A DNA stretch of 47,950 nt, from NCBI GenBank assembly GCA_009377645.1, contig WHTQ01000030.1, positions 1-47,950 on the forward strand. Direction: 5' to 3'. A program made the position numbers and the translations under genes. The DNA is from Micromonosporaceae bacterium (GTDB taxonomy: Bacteria > Actinomycetota > Actinomycetes > Mycobacteriales > Micromonosporaceae). The notes under the pieces are model-generated. The model was not told the origin of the DNA. It ran no database searches and saw only the letters and a program-made list of their open reading frames with translations. This document shows, piece after piece, positions 1 through 9,414 of the stretch. Each line of letters opens with the position of its first letter. Within the stretch, counting starts at the first letter, position 1.

Positions 1-1014
1 AGTACGCGCGGGCGCCCCGTCGCGGCCGGCGCGCCCGATCTCCTGCAGATAGCTGTCGGGTGAGTTGGGCAGTGCGGTGTGGAACACCCAGCGGATGTTG
101 GGTTTGTCCACGCCCATGCCGAAGGCGCTGGTGGCTACCATCACCGGCGTCCGGTCGGCCATGAAGTCCGTGTAGCGCCGATCCCGCTCACCGGCGGCTA
201 GCCCGGCATGGAACGCGACCGCCTCGATCCCCGCCTCGCGCAGGCGCCCGGTCAGATGCTCCGTGGCCGCGCGGGTAGGCGCATACACGATGCCCGGGCG
301 ATCTTCCGCGCGTATCCGCGCCAGTAGCCGCTGCCAGCGCTGCTCGTCGCTGGCGCAGCGCACCGCCGCCAGGTGAAGATTTGGTCGGTCCAGCCCGGCG
401 ACGACCACGTACGGGTCGCGCAGCCTGAGCACGTCGATGATGTCGGCGCGTACCGGTGGTGAAGCGGTGGCAGTCAGCGCGACGACGGGCGGGCGGCCGA
501 GCTCCTGGATGAGGTGGCCCAGTTGCAGGTAGTCGGGCCGGAAGTCGTATCCCCACGCGGACACGCAGTGCGCCTCATCGACAGCGACCAGCGCCGGCTT
601 GAGCGCGCGCACCTCAGCCCGCCGTTGCGGGCTGGCCAACTGCTCAGGTGTGATGAACAGGAAGTGGGCCTGCTTGGCGCGCAAGGCGTCCAGCGCTTCT
701 CGTTGCTGCTTGGCACTCTGTGCGGAGCTGACCCGCACCGCTGCCACGCCAACGTCCGCGCGGGCGTTGAGCCCCGCGAGCTGGTCCTGCTGCAACGCCA
801 GCAACGGCGATACCACCACCGTTGGTCCATCCAAGACCGCGCCGCTGACTTGGTAGACCGCTGACTTTCCGCCGCCGGTGGGGAGTACGACAAGCGAGTC
901 GCGCCCCTTCAGTAGGGCCTTCATGGCCGGCAACTGACCAGCGCGCAGCGAGCCCCACCCGAAGTGGCGCCGGGCGGCGCGGCGCAGCCGCCACCCGCTG
1001 GGTACGAGGTTCAT
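1..1014 (-). CDS. RecQ-family ATP-dependent DNA helicase (3' end beyond window)
   Basis: An uninterrupted frame of 338 codons runs from an ATG at 1014 to the window edge without a stop, so the C-terminus is missing. The helicase motifs appear in order. Walker A is PTGGGKS near residue 45. Walker B is VDEAHC near 150, followed by the RecQ aromatic-rich loop WGYDFRPDY. Motif III is ALTATA, and motif VI is QEIGRAGRDG close to the edge. These identify a 3'-5' RecQ-type helicase that unwinds DNA during recombinational repair. The ATG follows directly after an in-frame TAG, so no longer start is likely. The RQC and HRDC regions cannot be judged. It may be the chromosomal RecQ or an accessory copy; the eroded surroundings leave both open. 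Confidence 0.93.
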   Translation of the reverse strand, partial: MNLVPSGWRLRRAARRHFGWGSLRAGQLPAMKALLKGRDSLVVLPTGGGKSAVYQVSGAVLDGPTVVVSPLLALQQDQLAGLNARADVGVAAVRVSSAQSAKQQREALDALRAKQAHFLFITPEQLASPQRRAEVRALKPALVAVDEAHCVSAWGYDFRPDYLQLGHLIQELGRPPVVALTATASPPVRADIIDVLRLRDPYVVVAGLDRPNLHLAAVRCASDEQRWQRLLARIRAEDRPGIVYAPTRAATEHLTGRLREAGIEAVAFHAGLAAGERDRRYTDFMADRTPVMVATSAFGMGVDKPNIRWVFHTALPNSPDSYLQEIGRAGRDGAPART

Positions 1015-1341
1015 CGACCGCTGAGCCTACCGGTCTGCTCCGGCCATCCGATGGTCTGGGCGATCGATTGCGGCCACCACCCAGTCGATGACGCCAGGTA
1101 GCAAGCCTGGTCACGCCTAGGTGCCACCGCCTGCCGGCCTTCGCCGAGGAATCCGGCGGCGACCAGATGATCGACGGCGTGTCCGTGATCAGGGACTTCA
1201 AGGGTCCCGGCAGGACCGCGCTGTCTACCAGCCGCCCACGTTGAGTGGTTCCGGGCGTACTCGCCCTGTTGCGAAACCAGCTGTCGCTTCGATACCCGAG
1301 TAATGCCAAAACCTCTCGGCGGCATGCCTAGGAGGCCATCG
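1015..1341. other. Intergenic stretch, no supported gene
   Basis: This spacer separates the divergent helicase gene from the secreted BNR protein. I see no frame with family resemblance. The only clear signal is the ribosome binding site AGGAGG at 1330-1335, six bases before the ATG at 1342. Codon-like patches near 1130-1230 hint at an old remnant, but they are too short to name. Confidence 0.4.
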
Positions 1342-3783
1342 ATGCGCGCGTTACCCGCCGCCGCGACCATCGTGTTTCTGACCGTCGCGCTTACTTCCGT
1401 GGCCGGTGCCTCCGCGCCGGCCGTTGCGGCCGAACCGTCGTCCGGCACGATCGGGCCAACCGAGCCGCAGGTGGCCTGGGAGGGTCAGCAGTACGCGGCC
1501 GCCGCGACGCTGTTTCCCGACCTGTGTCCGCCGGAGGCCGACCCGGCCAACGCGCTCTGCGACCACTTCTTCCTTACCGTGGAGGGCGCCGGCGAGGTTG
1601 TGGTCGAGATCTCGTGGCCGAGCGCCGACAACGACTTCGACCTTTCGGTCTTCGACGACACGGGGGCGCTCGTCGCCTCCTCCGCCCAGGGTGGGACGAC
1701 ATCCGAGCGGGCGACCTTCCAGAACGCCACGACGAGCACGTACGAAGTGCGCGTGAACCCGTTCCTGGTCACCGACTCCGCTTACGGGGGGACCGCGACC
1801 TTCACCGAGTCAGAGGTGCCGGTCAACCCGCGCCATCCCACCGGCGGTCTCCGCTTCGGCCCGGCGACCGTGATCGACGCCCAGCGGACGGAGGGCGAGC
1901 CGCTCAACTGGATCGACCAGGAGGGCAACTACTGGGAGTCGGGTCCATGGGGCTTCAGCACGGCGCAGTCGTTCGTCCACCGCTCCGTCGACGGCGGCGA
2001 CCAGTTCAACATCGTGAGCCCGATCGGGCTGCGGCCGGATCCGCCTCCGGGTGGAGGCGACACCGACGTGGTGACCGACGACCAGCAGAACGCCTACTTC
2101 GTCGACCTCGAGGGCCTCGTCAACCTCGGCGTAGCCGTCTCGAACGACGACGGCAACAGCTGGCGCAAGAACGCGATCGCCACTCAGGACACGATCGACG
2201 ACCGCCAGTGGTACGCCATCGACAACGGTACGACCGCGGCGGCCGGCGATAATACGGTCTTCCTTGCCTACCGGCAGGTCCCGCTCGGGTCGTTCATCCT
2301 CTCGTCGCCGGGCTCGACCGGACCCGCCGACCCGGTCGGCGGGTTGGTCTACACGGACTCTTCGGCGACGCCCAGGACACCCGTCTCGACCGGGGCTCCG
2401 TGCGGCCGGCTCGCCTTCGACCCGGTGCGGCGCAACCTCTACTACCCGTGCTCGGCCGGTGACCACGTGGAGGTCACCGTGGGGCATGTGGACCCGGGCC
2501 AGCGCACCGGGATCGAGTACCGGAACGTGCAGGCTCCGGCCTCCCCAGGCGGGGGGCCGGTCGGCGACATCTTCCCCGGCGTGACCGTCGACGACGCCGG
2601 CAACCTCTACGTCATCTGGGTGGACGAGTCAGACCACAACGTCTACTACGCGGCCTCGGGCGACGCGGGCGAGACCTTCGGCCCCGCCGTCCAGGTGAAC
2701 GGGCGCCCCGCGAACACGAATGTCTTCCCGTGGGCGGTCGCGGGCGCCGAGGGACGGCTCGCCATCGCCTGGTACGGGAACGACACCTTCCTCGACTCGG
2801 ACCAGATGCCCTCCTGGTACAACGACCGCCGCGCCGCGACCGCCTTCGAGTGGTTCGGCTACGCGGCCGTGGTGCGAGACGCAGACAGCGCGGACCCACG
2901 CATCGCCCAGCAGCGCTTCACCGACAAGCCGATGCACTACGGCCAGATCTGCAACGGTGGCCTCGGCTGCACGCTCACGGGCGGCGACCGTACGATGGCG
3001 GACTTCTTCGCCATCGCGCTCGACCGTGACGGCGCCATCCGTGTCGTCTACAACGACACGACCAGCCAGCACCACGGCGCGCACTTGGCCGAGACGCGCC
3101 AGCTCCAGGGCCTCGGCTTGCTGGGTGGCAGGCTACGAGGGGAGGCACCGACCAACCCGGTCTCCGACCCGACCGGTGACGCCCAGTCGCCGCACTACTC
3201 GCCGGCAGGGCCAGGCCCGAACCTCTCGCACCTCGACCTCACCGGACTGCGCCTGAGCCAGCCGGACGAAGAGACGCTCCGCGTCGAGATGACCCTCGCC
3301 TCGAGCCCGGAGAACGCGCTCAACCGGACGCCGCCCCTGGGGAAGGACGCGGCGGTCTGGCTCACGCGCTTCCAGGCGCTCTCGATCGGCGACGGCCTCC
3401 CGCTGGAAGGGCCAGAGGAGGCGTTCCGGATCTTCTATGTCGGGGCCGAGTCGGTCGGCGGCGGCCCGCTGACCTTCTTCGCCGGCAGCGGCGAGTCCGC
3501 CCAGGAGGAGGTCCCCGGCAACGGCTGCACGACCACGACGCCGGAGAACTGCAAGGTCGTCCAGTACCCGAGCGAGTTCCAGGCCGAGGGGAGCGTCGAG
3601 GGCAAGACGATCACGATCGACGTCCGGCTCCCCTTCGGCTTCGGGCCCGACCGGCCGGTCAAGGACGCGACGCTTTACAGCGTCACCGGGCTCACGGCGG
3701 GCCGTAACGCAGACGCGGCCGACGTCTACGCGGACGTCGACGCGACAGCGGCGTTCGACTTCGACCTCGCCGCAGTGAGGTAG
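1342..3783 (+). CDS. Secreted sialidase-fold (BNR/Asp-box repeat) protein
   Basis: The protein has 813 residues. The ATG at 1342 is preferred over an in-frame ATG at 1303 because AGGAGG lies six bases upstream and a classic signal peptide follows: MRA, a hydrophobic core, then AVAA|EP. Residues of about 60-150 resemble a pre-peptidase C-terminal (PPC) beta domain, with DNDFDLSVFDDTG and TYEVRVNPF. The middle is a beta-propeller with Asp-box signatures such as SNDDGNSW and SGDAGETF, as in exo-alpha-sialidases. Catalytic residues of true sialidases are not identifiable by eye, so enzymatic activity is uncertain. The C-terminal ~200 residues look like an extra beta domain. Leucine is mostly CTC here, whereas flanking genes use CTG, which suggests acquisition from another lineage. 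Confidence 0.8.
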   Translation: MRALPAAATIVFLTVALTSVAGASAPAVAAEPSSGTIGPTEPQVAWEGQQYAAAATLFPDLCPPEADPANALCDHFFLTVEGAGEVVVEISWPSADNDFDLSVFDDTGALVASSAQGGTTSERATFQNATTSTYEVRVNPFLVTDSAYGGTATFTESEVPVNPRHPTGGLRFGPATVIDAQRTEGEPLNWIDQEGNYWESGPWGFSTAQSFVHRSVDGGDQFNIVSPIGLRPDPPPGGGDTDVVTDDQQNAYFVDLEGLVNLGVAVSNDDGNSWRKNAIATQDTIDDRQWYAIDNGTTAAAGDNTVFLAYRQVPLGSFILSSPGSTGPADPVGGLVYTDSSATPRTPVSTGAPCGRLAFDPVRRNLYYPCSAGDHVEVTVGHVDPGQRTGIEYRNVQAPASPGGGPVGDIFPGVTVDDAGNLYVIWVDESDHNVYYAASGDAGETFGPAVQVNGRPANTNVFPWAVAGAEGRLAIAWYGNDTFLDSDQMPSWYNDRRAATAFEWFGYAAVVRDADSADPRIAQQRFTDKPMHYGQICNGGLGCTLTGGDRTMADFFAIALDRDGAIRVVYNDTTSQHHGAHLAETRQLQGLGLLGGRLRGEAPTNPVSDPTGDAQSPHYSPAGPGPNLSHLDLTGLRLSQPDEETLRVEMTLASSPENALNRTPPLGKDAAVWLTRFQALSIGDGLPLEGPEEAFRIFYVGAESVGGGPLTFFAGSGESAQEEVPGNGCTTTTPENCKVVQYPSEFQAEGSVEGKTITIDVRLPFGFGPDRPVKDATLYSVTGLTAGRNADAADVYADVDATAAFDFDLAAVR

Positions 3784-3879
3784 CGCCCAGGACCGCCAAG
3801 ATCATCTTGAGTGTGCTGGTCGTTCGGGCACGGACTGCCGTTCACGGATGGTGACCAAGGCGTTCAGGGGGAGGCGGCG

Positions 3880-4311
3880 AGCGTGGCGCCGGTGGTCGAC
3901 GTCAAGCCTGCGCAGATTCGTGGTGCCGGCCGCGGCCGTGACGTCCAGCCACTCGCCGGGATCGACGACGCGACCGCCGCCGGGTCGGGCCACCACGGCC
4001 ACCGTGCCGACCCGGCCGCCGCGCTCGCGCACGGCGCCGACCTGCAGCTGTCCGGGCACACCCATGGCGGCCAGATCTGGCCGTTCCACCTGCTGGTCCG
4101 GCTCGACCAGCCCACCGTCCAGGGCCTGAGCCGGCACGGCGAGCGGACCCAGCTCTACACCAGCCGGGGCACCGGCTTCTGGGGTCCGCCGCTGCGGATC
4201 TTCGCACCCAGCGAGATCACCGTCCTCACGCTGGCGTCCGTCCGCCGGCTCGGTGAGGTAGCCCCGCCCCAAGGATCCCTCACCCGACCGGTCAGGAGCT
4301 CTGGTCGCTGA
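3880..4311 (+). pseudogene. Metallophosphoesterase remnant (C-terminal part, internal deletion)
   Basis: Only the last part of a YaeI/YkuE-like metallophosphoesterase is readable. The clear block is DLQLSGHTHGGQIWPF, carrying the GHTHGGQ metal-binding motif. It is followed by YTSRGTGFWGPPLRI and the usual APSEITVLTL end. Upstream, AGIDDATAAG matches the family's core strand. The segment that should link the two, including the LxHxP metal site, is mostly missing, and the N-terminal catalytic half is absent. The gene is therefore judged non-functional. Its end runs convergently into the YqjF-like gene, overlapping it by about 20 bases. The 5' boundary given is approximate. Confidence 0.7.
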
Positions 4312-4990
4312 CCGGCCGCCATCTACCCACCCGCACCGGAACGCCGTCGGAGCCATGCAGCACCGGGTCGTGGTCGGGTGCCGCCAGGCCGGCGGCGGTG
4401 ACCAGGTCCTGCCGCAACTGCCGCAGCCGCACCTGCCGCAGCGGCCAGGGCGGGTGCGCCAGCTCGGCGACGACGAGCCGGCCGGCCAGCGCCGAGTACA
4501 GCCGGTGCCGGTCGGTCAGAAACTGGTCCAGCGGCGTGAGCGCTGCGTGGTCCCGGGGCCCGCCCAGCACCACCTCGATCCCGCCGCCCGCCCCGCCCGG
4601 ACCCGGCCAGCGCCGCCGGAACCGGTAGCTCAGCTCGGCGCCGGTGCGCCGCACCGACATCGAGGACCAGAAGTACGGCAGCCCGTATCCCAGGCGCCCG
4701 CCGACCACCGCCGCCAGCCGGGCCGCGTCCAGGGACAGGAACCAGACCCCGGTGCCGCCATCCGGCCCGCGTACGTAGGTGCGCAGGTTGATCTGCGGGA
4801 ACCGGGACAGCCAGGGCAGCGCCGGCAGCCGTGCCACCCGTACCTCCTCGATCAGCAGCGGGACAAGCCCGACCCAGGCGGTGCCGTCGAAGGTCTCCAC
4901 CGTCAGGCCGGCCGGCAGCCGGGACTGCACCACCTCGGCCGGATATCGCCAGTGCAGGAAGGTCAGCCACCGCAGCCGTTGGGTCAGCAC
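4292..4990 (-). CDS. YqjF/DUF2071 family protein
   Basis: From a GTG at 4990 the protein has 232 residues and begins VLTQRLRWLTFLHWRYP, the usual opening of DUF2071 (YqjF) proteins. Further family blocks are GLVPLLIEEVRVARLPALP, the FPQINLRTYVRG segment and GVWFLSLDAARL. The same frame is open further upstream, but that part only mirrors the neighbouring glycosyltransferase remnant. The GTG overlaps the TGA of that remnant in the string GTGCTGA, so the two were once translationally coupled. No biochemical role is established for the family; it is a soluble beta-rich protein. It looks intact although its operon partner has decayed. Confidence 0.8.
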   Translation of the reverse strand: MLTQRLRWLTFLHWRYPAEVVQSRLPAGLTVETFDGTAWVGLVPLLIEEVRVARLPALPWLSRFPQINLRTYVRGPDGGTGVWFLSLDAARLAAVVGGRLGYGLPYFWSSMSVRRTGAELSYRFRRRWPGPGGAGGGIEVVLGGPRDHAALTPLDQFLTDRHRLYSALAGRLVVAELAHPPWPLRQVRLRQLRQDLVTAAGLAAPDHDPVLHGSDGVPVRVGRWRPVSDQSS

Positions 4991-5600
4991 CGGCGCACCG
5001 GTCCGGGCAGCGTACGGGCGCGGTCGGGCGCCGGCTCCTCGTACCCTTCCTCGTACCCTTTCTGGTACCTCGACGGGCGCCGGAGGACCAGCGCCGGCAG
5101 CAGCAGCACCGCGGCGACCGCGGTCAGGCCCTGCAAGTCGATCACCAGCTCGGACAGCAACGGCGCCGTCGCGACGGTGGAGCCGAGCCATGGCCGAGGC
5201 TGGGGAAGCTGATGACCAGCCCCAGAAACCAACCCGCTACCAGCCGGAACCGCCCGGCCGCGGCGAGCGCCGCGATCGGCAGCGCCAGCCACACCAGGTG
5301 GTGGACCCAGGAGATCGGAGAGATCGCCACCGACAGCGCGGCCAGCACGCCGACCGCGGCCAGCCGGTTGCCCTGCCGCTCGCACCGCCAGGCCTGGTAG
5401 GTGCCGATCGCCACCAGCGCCACCGCGACCAGCAGCCACACCCGCCCGGCGGTGGCCTCCGGCAGGACCCGCAGCAGCATCCCGCGTACCGACTGGTTGC
5501 CGGCCGGCGAGGTCAGACATACCGCCCTAGTTTCCTTGCCGTCGGCGCTCTCGCGCAAATGCTGGCGGAGGCCGTCGGCGTAGTCGAAGGAGTTCGTGCG
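4984..5600 (-). pseudogene. GT87 (DUF2029) polyprenyl-phosphate glycosyltransferase remnant
   Basis: This is the C-terminal third of a multi-membrane-pass GT87 mannosyltransferase. NQSVRGMLLR is the family's conserved luminal motif. It is followed by a membrane span (VWLLVAVALVAIGTYQAW) and then by AISPISWVHHLVWLALPI, another conserved block. After SFPSLG the frame breaks near 5185-5205 and continues one frame over as STVATAPLLSELVIDL and a last hydrophobic segment. The first roughly 250 residues expected for the family are absent, because the prolyl oligopeptidase gene ends immediately upstream. A 12-base tandem repeat near 5035-5065 encodes the KGYEEGYEEP tail. Confidence 0.75.
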
Positions 5601-5602
5601 GC

Positions 5603-7777
5603 CTAAACCGTGGGTGTCGCCAGCACCAGGCCGGTGTAGGTGGCGGCGAACGCGAGCAGGTCGGCGGTCTCGGCCACCAGCGCCCCGCGCGGCTTGCTCG
5701 CCGCTCCGGTGCCTCCGTGCCCGGTGGCCGGGTCGATCCGGAGCAGCACCGGCCGCGACCCGGCGCTGGCGTGCTGCAGCGCGGCGGTGAACTTGTAGCT
5801 GTGCGCCGGCACCGCCCGGTCGTCGTGGTCACCGGTGAGCACCAGCACGGCCGGGTAGTCCGTACCCTCCCGGACTTGGTGCAGCGGTGAGTAGGCGCGC
5901 AGCACCGCGAAGTCCTCGGGCACCTCCGGGTCCCCGTGGTCGGGCGTCCACGCCCATCCGATCGTGAACCGGTGGAACCGGAGCATGTCCATGATCCCGA
6001 CCATCGGCAGGGTGACCGCGGCCAGGTCCGGCCGCTGGGTCAGCACTGCCGAGACCAGCAGCCCTCCGTGGCTACGCCCGTGCAGCGCCAGCTGCTCCCG
6101 GGTGGTGACCCCGGTGGCGACCAGGTCCTCGGCCACCGCGATGTAGTCGTCGAAGACATTCTGTTTGCGGTCCCGGCTGGCGCTCTCGTACCAGCTGCGC
6201 CCGTACTCCCCGCCACCGCGCAGGTTCGCCACCACCAGCACCCCGCCCGCCTCCACCCAGGCCGGCCAGGCCGGCCGGAAGATCGGGGTCATGGCGATCT
6301 GGTGCGCCCCGTACCCGAACAGGAGGGTCGGGGCCGGGATGCCGGCCGGCTGGTCGGCGCGCCGCACCAGGAAGTACCGCACGGGGGTGCCGTCGGCGCT
6401 GGTGGCCTGCCCGCGCCGGGTCTCCACCCGGGCCACGGTCCCGGCCGGTCGGGTGACCAGCGGCAGCTCCTCCTGCGCGCCGGTGGCCAGGTCCAGCCGG
6501 TAGCAGCGAGTGTCGTGCACGAACGCGGTGATCCCGACGAACGCCTCGGGATCGCCGGCCCGGCCGTGGACCGCCGCCACCGCGACCGGGCCGTCAAGGG
6601 CGAGCTCGCCCCGCTCGGTCCCATCCGCGGCCAGCCGGTACACCCGGTGGGAGGCGTCGTCCAGGTACACCGCCAGGAACCCGTCCCCGGCCCGGACCGC
6701 CTGCTCCAGCACCATCGCGCGCTCCGGGACCAGCTCCTGCCAGGCGGCACCCGGCCGGTCGCCGCCGGCCGCCAGCGCCGCCAGGTCCACCGCCAGCAGC
6801 CGGCCCCGGTCCGCGTCGTGGTCGGTGCGCAGGTAGAGCAGGTCCCCGTCGCTGCCGGCCAGCTCGAACCGGGCGTACGCCTCGCCCACCACGTCCAGCC
6901 GCGGTCCGAGCACGTCGCCGGCGCCGATCCGCTGGACCGCCACCCGATTCCGCCGGGCGATCCCGTCCGCGAGGCTCAGCACCAGCCACCGGCCGTCGTC
7001 GGTGACCTGGCCGAGAGCCACCTCGCGGGGGTTGGCCGGGCGGTGCACCACCTGGTCGTCCTGCTCGGGAGTGCCCAGCCGGTGGCACCGCAGCGACCCG
7101 TTGGGCAGGGCGGTGGGGTCGTCCCCACTGGTGCGCGCGGCCGCCGGGAAGCCCCAGTAGAGGAACCCGCTGGATCCGGGGAGCCACCGCGGGGAGCCGA
7201 ACTTGGCGTGGGTGACCCGGTCGTCGAGGTCGATGCCGGTGACCGCGTCCCGCACCCGCCAGGTGGTCCAGTCGCTGCCCGCCTCGTTCAGCCCGTACGC
7301 CAGCCACCGGCCGTCCGGGCTCAGCGTGACCCCGGTGACCGAGACCCGGCCGCCTGGGTCGAACTCGGTCGGGTCGAGCAGCGTCTGCCCGCCCCCGTCC
7401 ACCAGGGTGGCGAGATCCTCCGCCACCTGCCAGTAGTCCTGCTCGCCGGTGCCGTCGTTGCGGCTGAGCAGGTAGCGCCCGCCCCGCTGCTCGGGCACCC
7501 CGGCCCGCGGCGTACCCAGGATCCGGTCCAGGCAGGCGGTGAACCACGGTCGCGCCGCCAGCCCGGCCAGGTAGCCGTCGACGAGCTCGCGCTGCGCCGC
7601 CACCCACCGCCGGGTCCGCACCGCGCCGGGCTCCTCCAGCCAGCGGTACGGGTCTGCGACCGGGGTGCCGTGCCGGGTCTCCACCACGTCGTCCCGGTCG
7701 GCCGGCGGGTAACGCCACGTCCGGCCGGCTCCGGGCGCCCGGGAGGCACCGTCCACAGATCGGGTCACAAGCGCCAC
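5603..7777 (-). CDS. Prolyl oligopeptidase family serine peptidase (S9A)
   Basis: The protein has 724 residues, the usual length for S9A. It has an N-terminal beta-propeller (YRWLEEPGAVRTRRWVAAQ near residue 45 is typical) and a C-terminal alpha/beta hydrolase domain. Catalytic residues are visible: serine in GRSHGG near 569, aspartate in the DHDDRAVP loop near 650, and histidine in DPATGHGG near 687. The family hydrolyses short peptides after proline. Having histidine in GRSHGG where GRSNGG is usual is a mild variation. No signal peptide is seen, so it is probably cytoplasmic. The GTG at 7777 lies three bases after GGAGG; the in-frame GTG at 7768 has more normal spacing and is an alternative. 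Confidence 0.93.
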   Translation of the reverse strand: MALVTRSVDGASRAPGAGRTWRYPPADRDDVVETRHGTPVADPYRWLEEPGAVRTRRWVAAQRELVDGYLAGLAARPWFTACLDRILGTPRAGVPEQRGGRYLLSRNDGTGEQDYWQVAEDLATLVDGGGQTLLDPTEFDPGGRVSVTGVTLSPDGRWLAYGLNEAGSDWTTWRVRDAVTGIDLDDRVTHAKFGSPRWLPGSSGFLYWGFPAAARTSGDDPTALPNGSLRCHRLGTPEQDDQVVHRPANPREVALGQVTDDGRWLVLSLADGIARRNRVAVQRIGAGDVLGPRLDVVGEAYARFELAGSDGDLLYLRTDHDADRGRLLAVDLAALAAGGDRPGAAWQELVPERAMVLEQAVRAGDGFLAVYLDDASHRVYRLAADGTERGELALDGPVAVAAVHGRAGDPEAFVGITAFVHDTRCYRLDLATGAQEELPLVTRPAGTVARVETRRGQATSADGTPVRYFLVRRADQPAGIPAPTLLFGYGAHQIAMTPIFRPAWPAWVEAGGVLVVANLRGGGEYGRSWYESASRDRKQNVFDDYIAVAEDLVATGVTTREQLALHGRSHGGLLVSAVLTQRPDLAAVTLPMVGIMDMLRFHRFTIGWAWTPDHGDPEVPEDFAVLRAYSPLHQVREGTDYPAVLVLTGDHDDRAVPAHSYKFTAALQHASAGSRPVLLRIDPATGHGGTGAASKPRGALVAETADLLAFAATYTGLVLATPTV

Positions 7778-7869
7778 CGCCCTCCAGGTACCGGTCCAGG
7801 GTACGGTGACTATCGCACCGGGGCGGGCACCGCGCGCGGACTTTCACCGCCGGCGAACCTCGAGCGGCC

Positions 7870-8095
7870 GGTCGCTGGCGCCCTCCGGCGACGCGACCGG
7901 GGGTGGTCACCCGTACCACCGACCCGAACCGCGCCGACCAGCTCTGGTCGGTGGAGAAGCTGACCAGCGGTACCAGCAACCACGAGCGCTACGCGATCGT
8001 CAACGTCGACAACGGTCGGCGGCTGGCAGTGCGGAACAACGCCGCGGTGCTCGAGAACGTCCCGCCGGACGGCGGGCCCGTTTGGTGGTCCACCG
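7870..8095 (+). pseudogene. Ricin-type lectin domain fragment
   Basis: One frame reads NRADQLWSVEKLTSG, then YAIVNVDNGRRLAVRNNAAV. This resembles one repeat of a ricin-B/beta-trefoil carbohydrate-binding domain, with a QLW resembling the QxW motif. There is no start, signal peptide or second repeat, and the frame loses resemblance where the transposase sequence begins near 8095. I read it as the stub of a secreted lectin or glycoside-hydrolase tail cut by an insertion sequence. The family call rests on pattern only. Confidence 0.45.
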
Positions 8096-8096
8096 G

Positions 8097-8915
8097 CTAT
8101 GAGAGTGTTGGTTGCCGGTTGGTGATCCACTGCTCGTGGAAGGCCTCGGGTGTCAGCCAGTGGAGCGAGCCGTGGGGTCGGTAGGTGTTGTACTCGGTGC
8201 GCCAGTCCTCGGCCAGGACCTGGACTTCCAGCATGGGTGTGGAACTGTTCGCAGGCCAGGAACTCGTCACGGAAGCGGCGTTGAACGACTCGCACACCCC
8301 GTTCTGCCAGGGGAGCCCGGGTCGATGTAGGCGGGGTCCACACCGCGGTAGCGGCACCAGTCGGCCAGTGCCCGGGCGGTCAGCTCGGGGCCGTTGTCCA
8401 TGCGGATGTGCTCCGGGCGCCGCCCCAGGTCGGTGACCAGCTGGTCAAGCACGGCGATGGTGGCATCGGCGGTGAACGAGCGGGCCGCGCGGGTGGCCAA
8501 CGCCACCCGGGTGAACTCGTCGATGATGTTCAGAAACCGGATCTGCCTGCCGTCGACGGTCACATCGACTTGGAAGTCCAACGCCCACATCTGATCCGGC
8601 CGCACCGCCCGCATCCGCTGGTGCCGCCCGGGGCCGATGCGCTGCCCTTGACCACCCGGACCGGGCGTTTCAACCCCTTCGGCCAGCCACAGCCGCCGGG
8701 TGCGTTTGCGGTTGACCACCAGCCCTTCCCGGGCAGCGATGGCATGCGCTTTGCGCCATCCCCACCGGGGATGCTCGGCCGCGATCCGCCGCAGCCTTGC
8801 CCGCAGCAGCTCATCGGCGTCCACGGGTAGCCGGGCCGGGCGCCGCTGGGCCGAGCGAGGCTGCCCGACCAGCCGGCATGCACGTCGCTGCGATGCCCCG
8901 AATCGTTGCGATCAC
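8097..8915 (-). mobile_element. Decayed IS3-type insertion sequence (orfB transposase)
   Basis: The reading order on the minus strand is RRACRLVGQPRSAQRR, ARLRRIAAEHPRWGWRKAH, RPDQMWALDFQVDV, then LNIIDEFTRVALATRA and HIRMDNGPELTARALADWC. This is an IS3-family orfB integrase (DDE) core, with its first Asp in ALDFQ and second in MDNGPE. The frame then breaks twice, near 8315 and again between about 8270 and 8235. Pieces PWQNGVCESFNA, RFRDEFLACEQFHT and EDWRTEYNTYRPHGSL lie in different frames. The catalytic Glu (CESFN) is thus out of frame. Upstream, TGA interrupts the frame before the RRACR block, and no orfA is visible. Terminal inverted repeats were not identified. The element is judged inactive. 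Confidence 0.8.
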
Positions 8916-9414
8916 GAGCGGGCGGTGGCTCATCATCGGCCACGACGATCACCTGCTGGGCTACTTTCCCGCCGAACCAGAGATCTACCACCGACCTTCA
9001 ACCACCGATCCCAGGCGTGCCCCCAGTCGGCGAGTTCGGATCCGCGGAAACCGCAGGCGGCCATCTACGCGATCTGACCGCGGCAGACGCACGAGTGTGG
9101 CGGCGAGATGGTTCGGGCGGGTCGTGCGTAACGCGATCATGGCGGTGCAGCCCGGGCACGTCGCGGAGAACGTCGACTAGGTCGGGCAAGCTCTCCAGTA
9201 CCTGCACTCCATGCTCCGCAGCCAGGCGTTCGACCCAACGGCGCTGGCGTACATGATCACGGAACTTGTGCCAGAGCCAAAATTCGGCCGCCGTTGACAG
9301 CCCGGATCGCACAGAGCCGTGTGCTCCTCGTGTGCTCGAGCTCAGCCGCCCAGCCGACCCGATGCCCACCACCGCCTGGCACCGCACAGCGGGTAACCTG
9401 GGAAAACGACGCAC
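8916..9414. other. Region without a supported gene
   Basis: A 138-codon frame is open on the minus strand (8998-9414), with a plausible patch AAEFWLWHKFRDHVRQRRWVE. I recognise no family, and codon third positions are not convincing. Near 9316-9336 a short direct repeat (AGCACACG twice, three bases apart on the minus strand) occurs. The stretch probably holds old insertion-sequence or element debris upstream of tRNA-Lys. Confidence 0.3.

Noticed and set aside
5936-7963. 675-residue plus-strand frame
   Set aside because: It is a Pro/Arg/Gly-rich shadow of the prolyl oligopeptidase gene, which has all catalytic motifs on the other strand.
8998-9414. A real 138-residue minus-strand gene
   Set aside because: No family pattern, no ribosome site, weak third-position bias; left as unassigned sequence.
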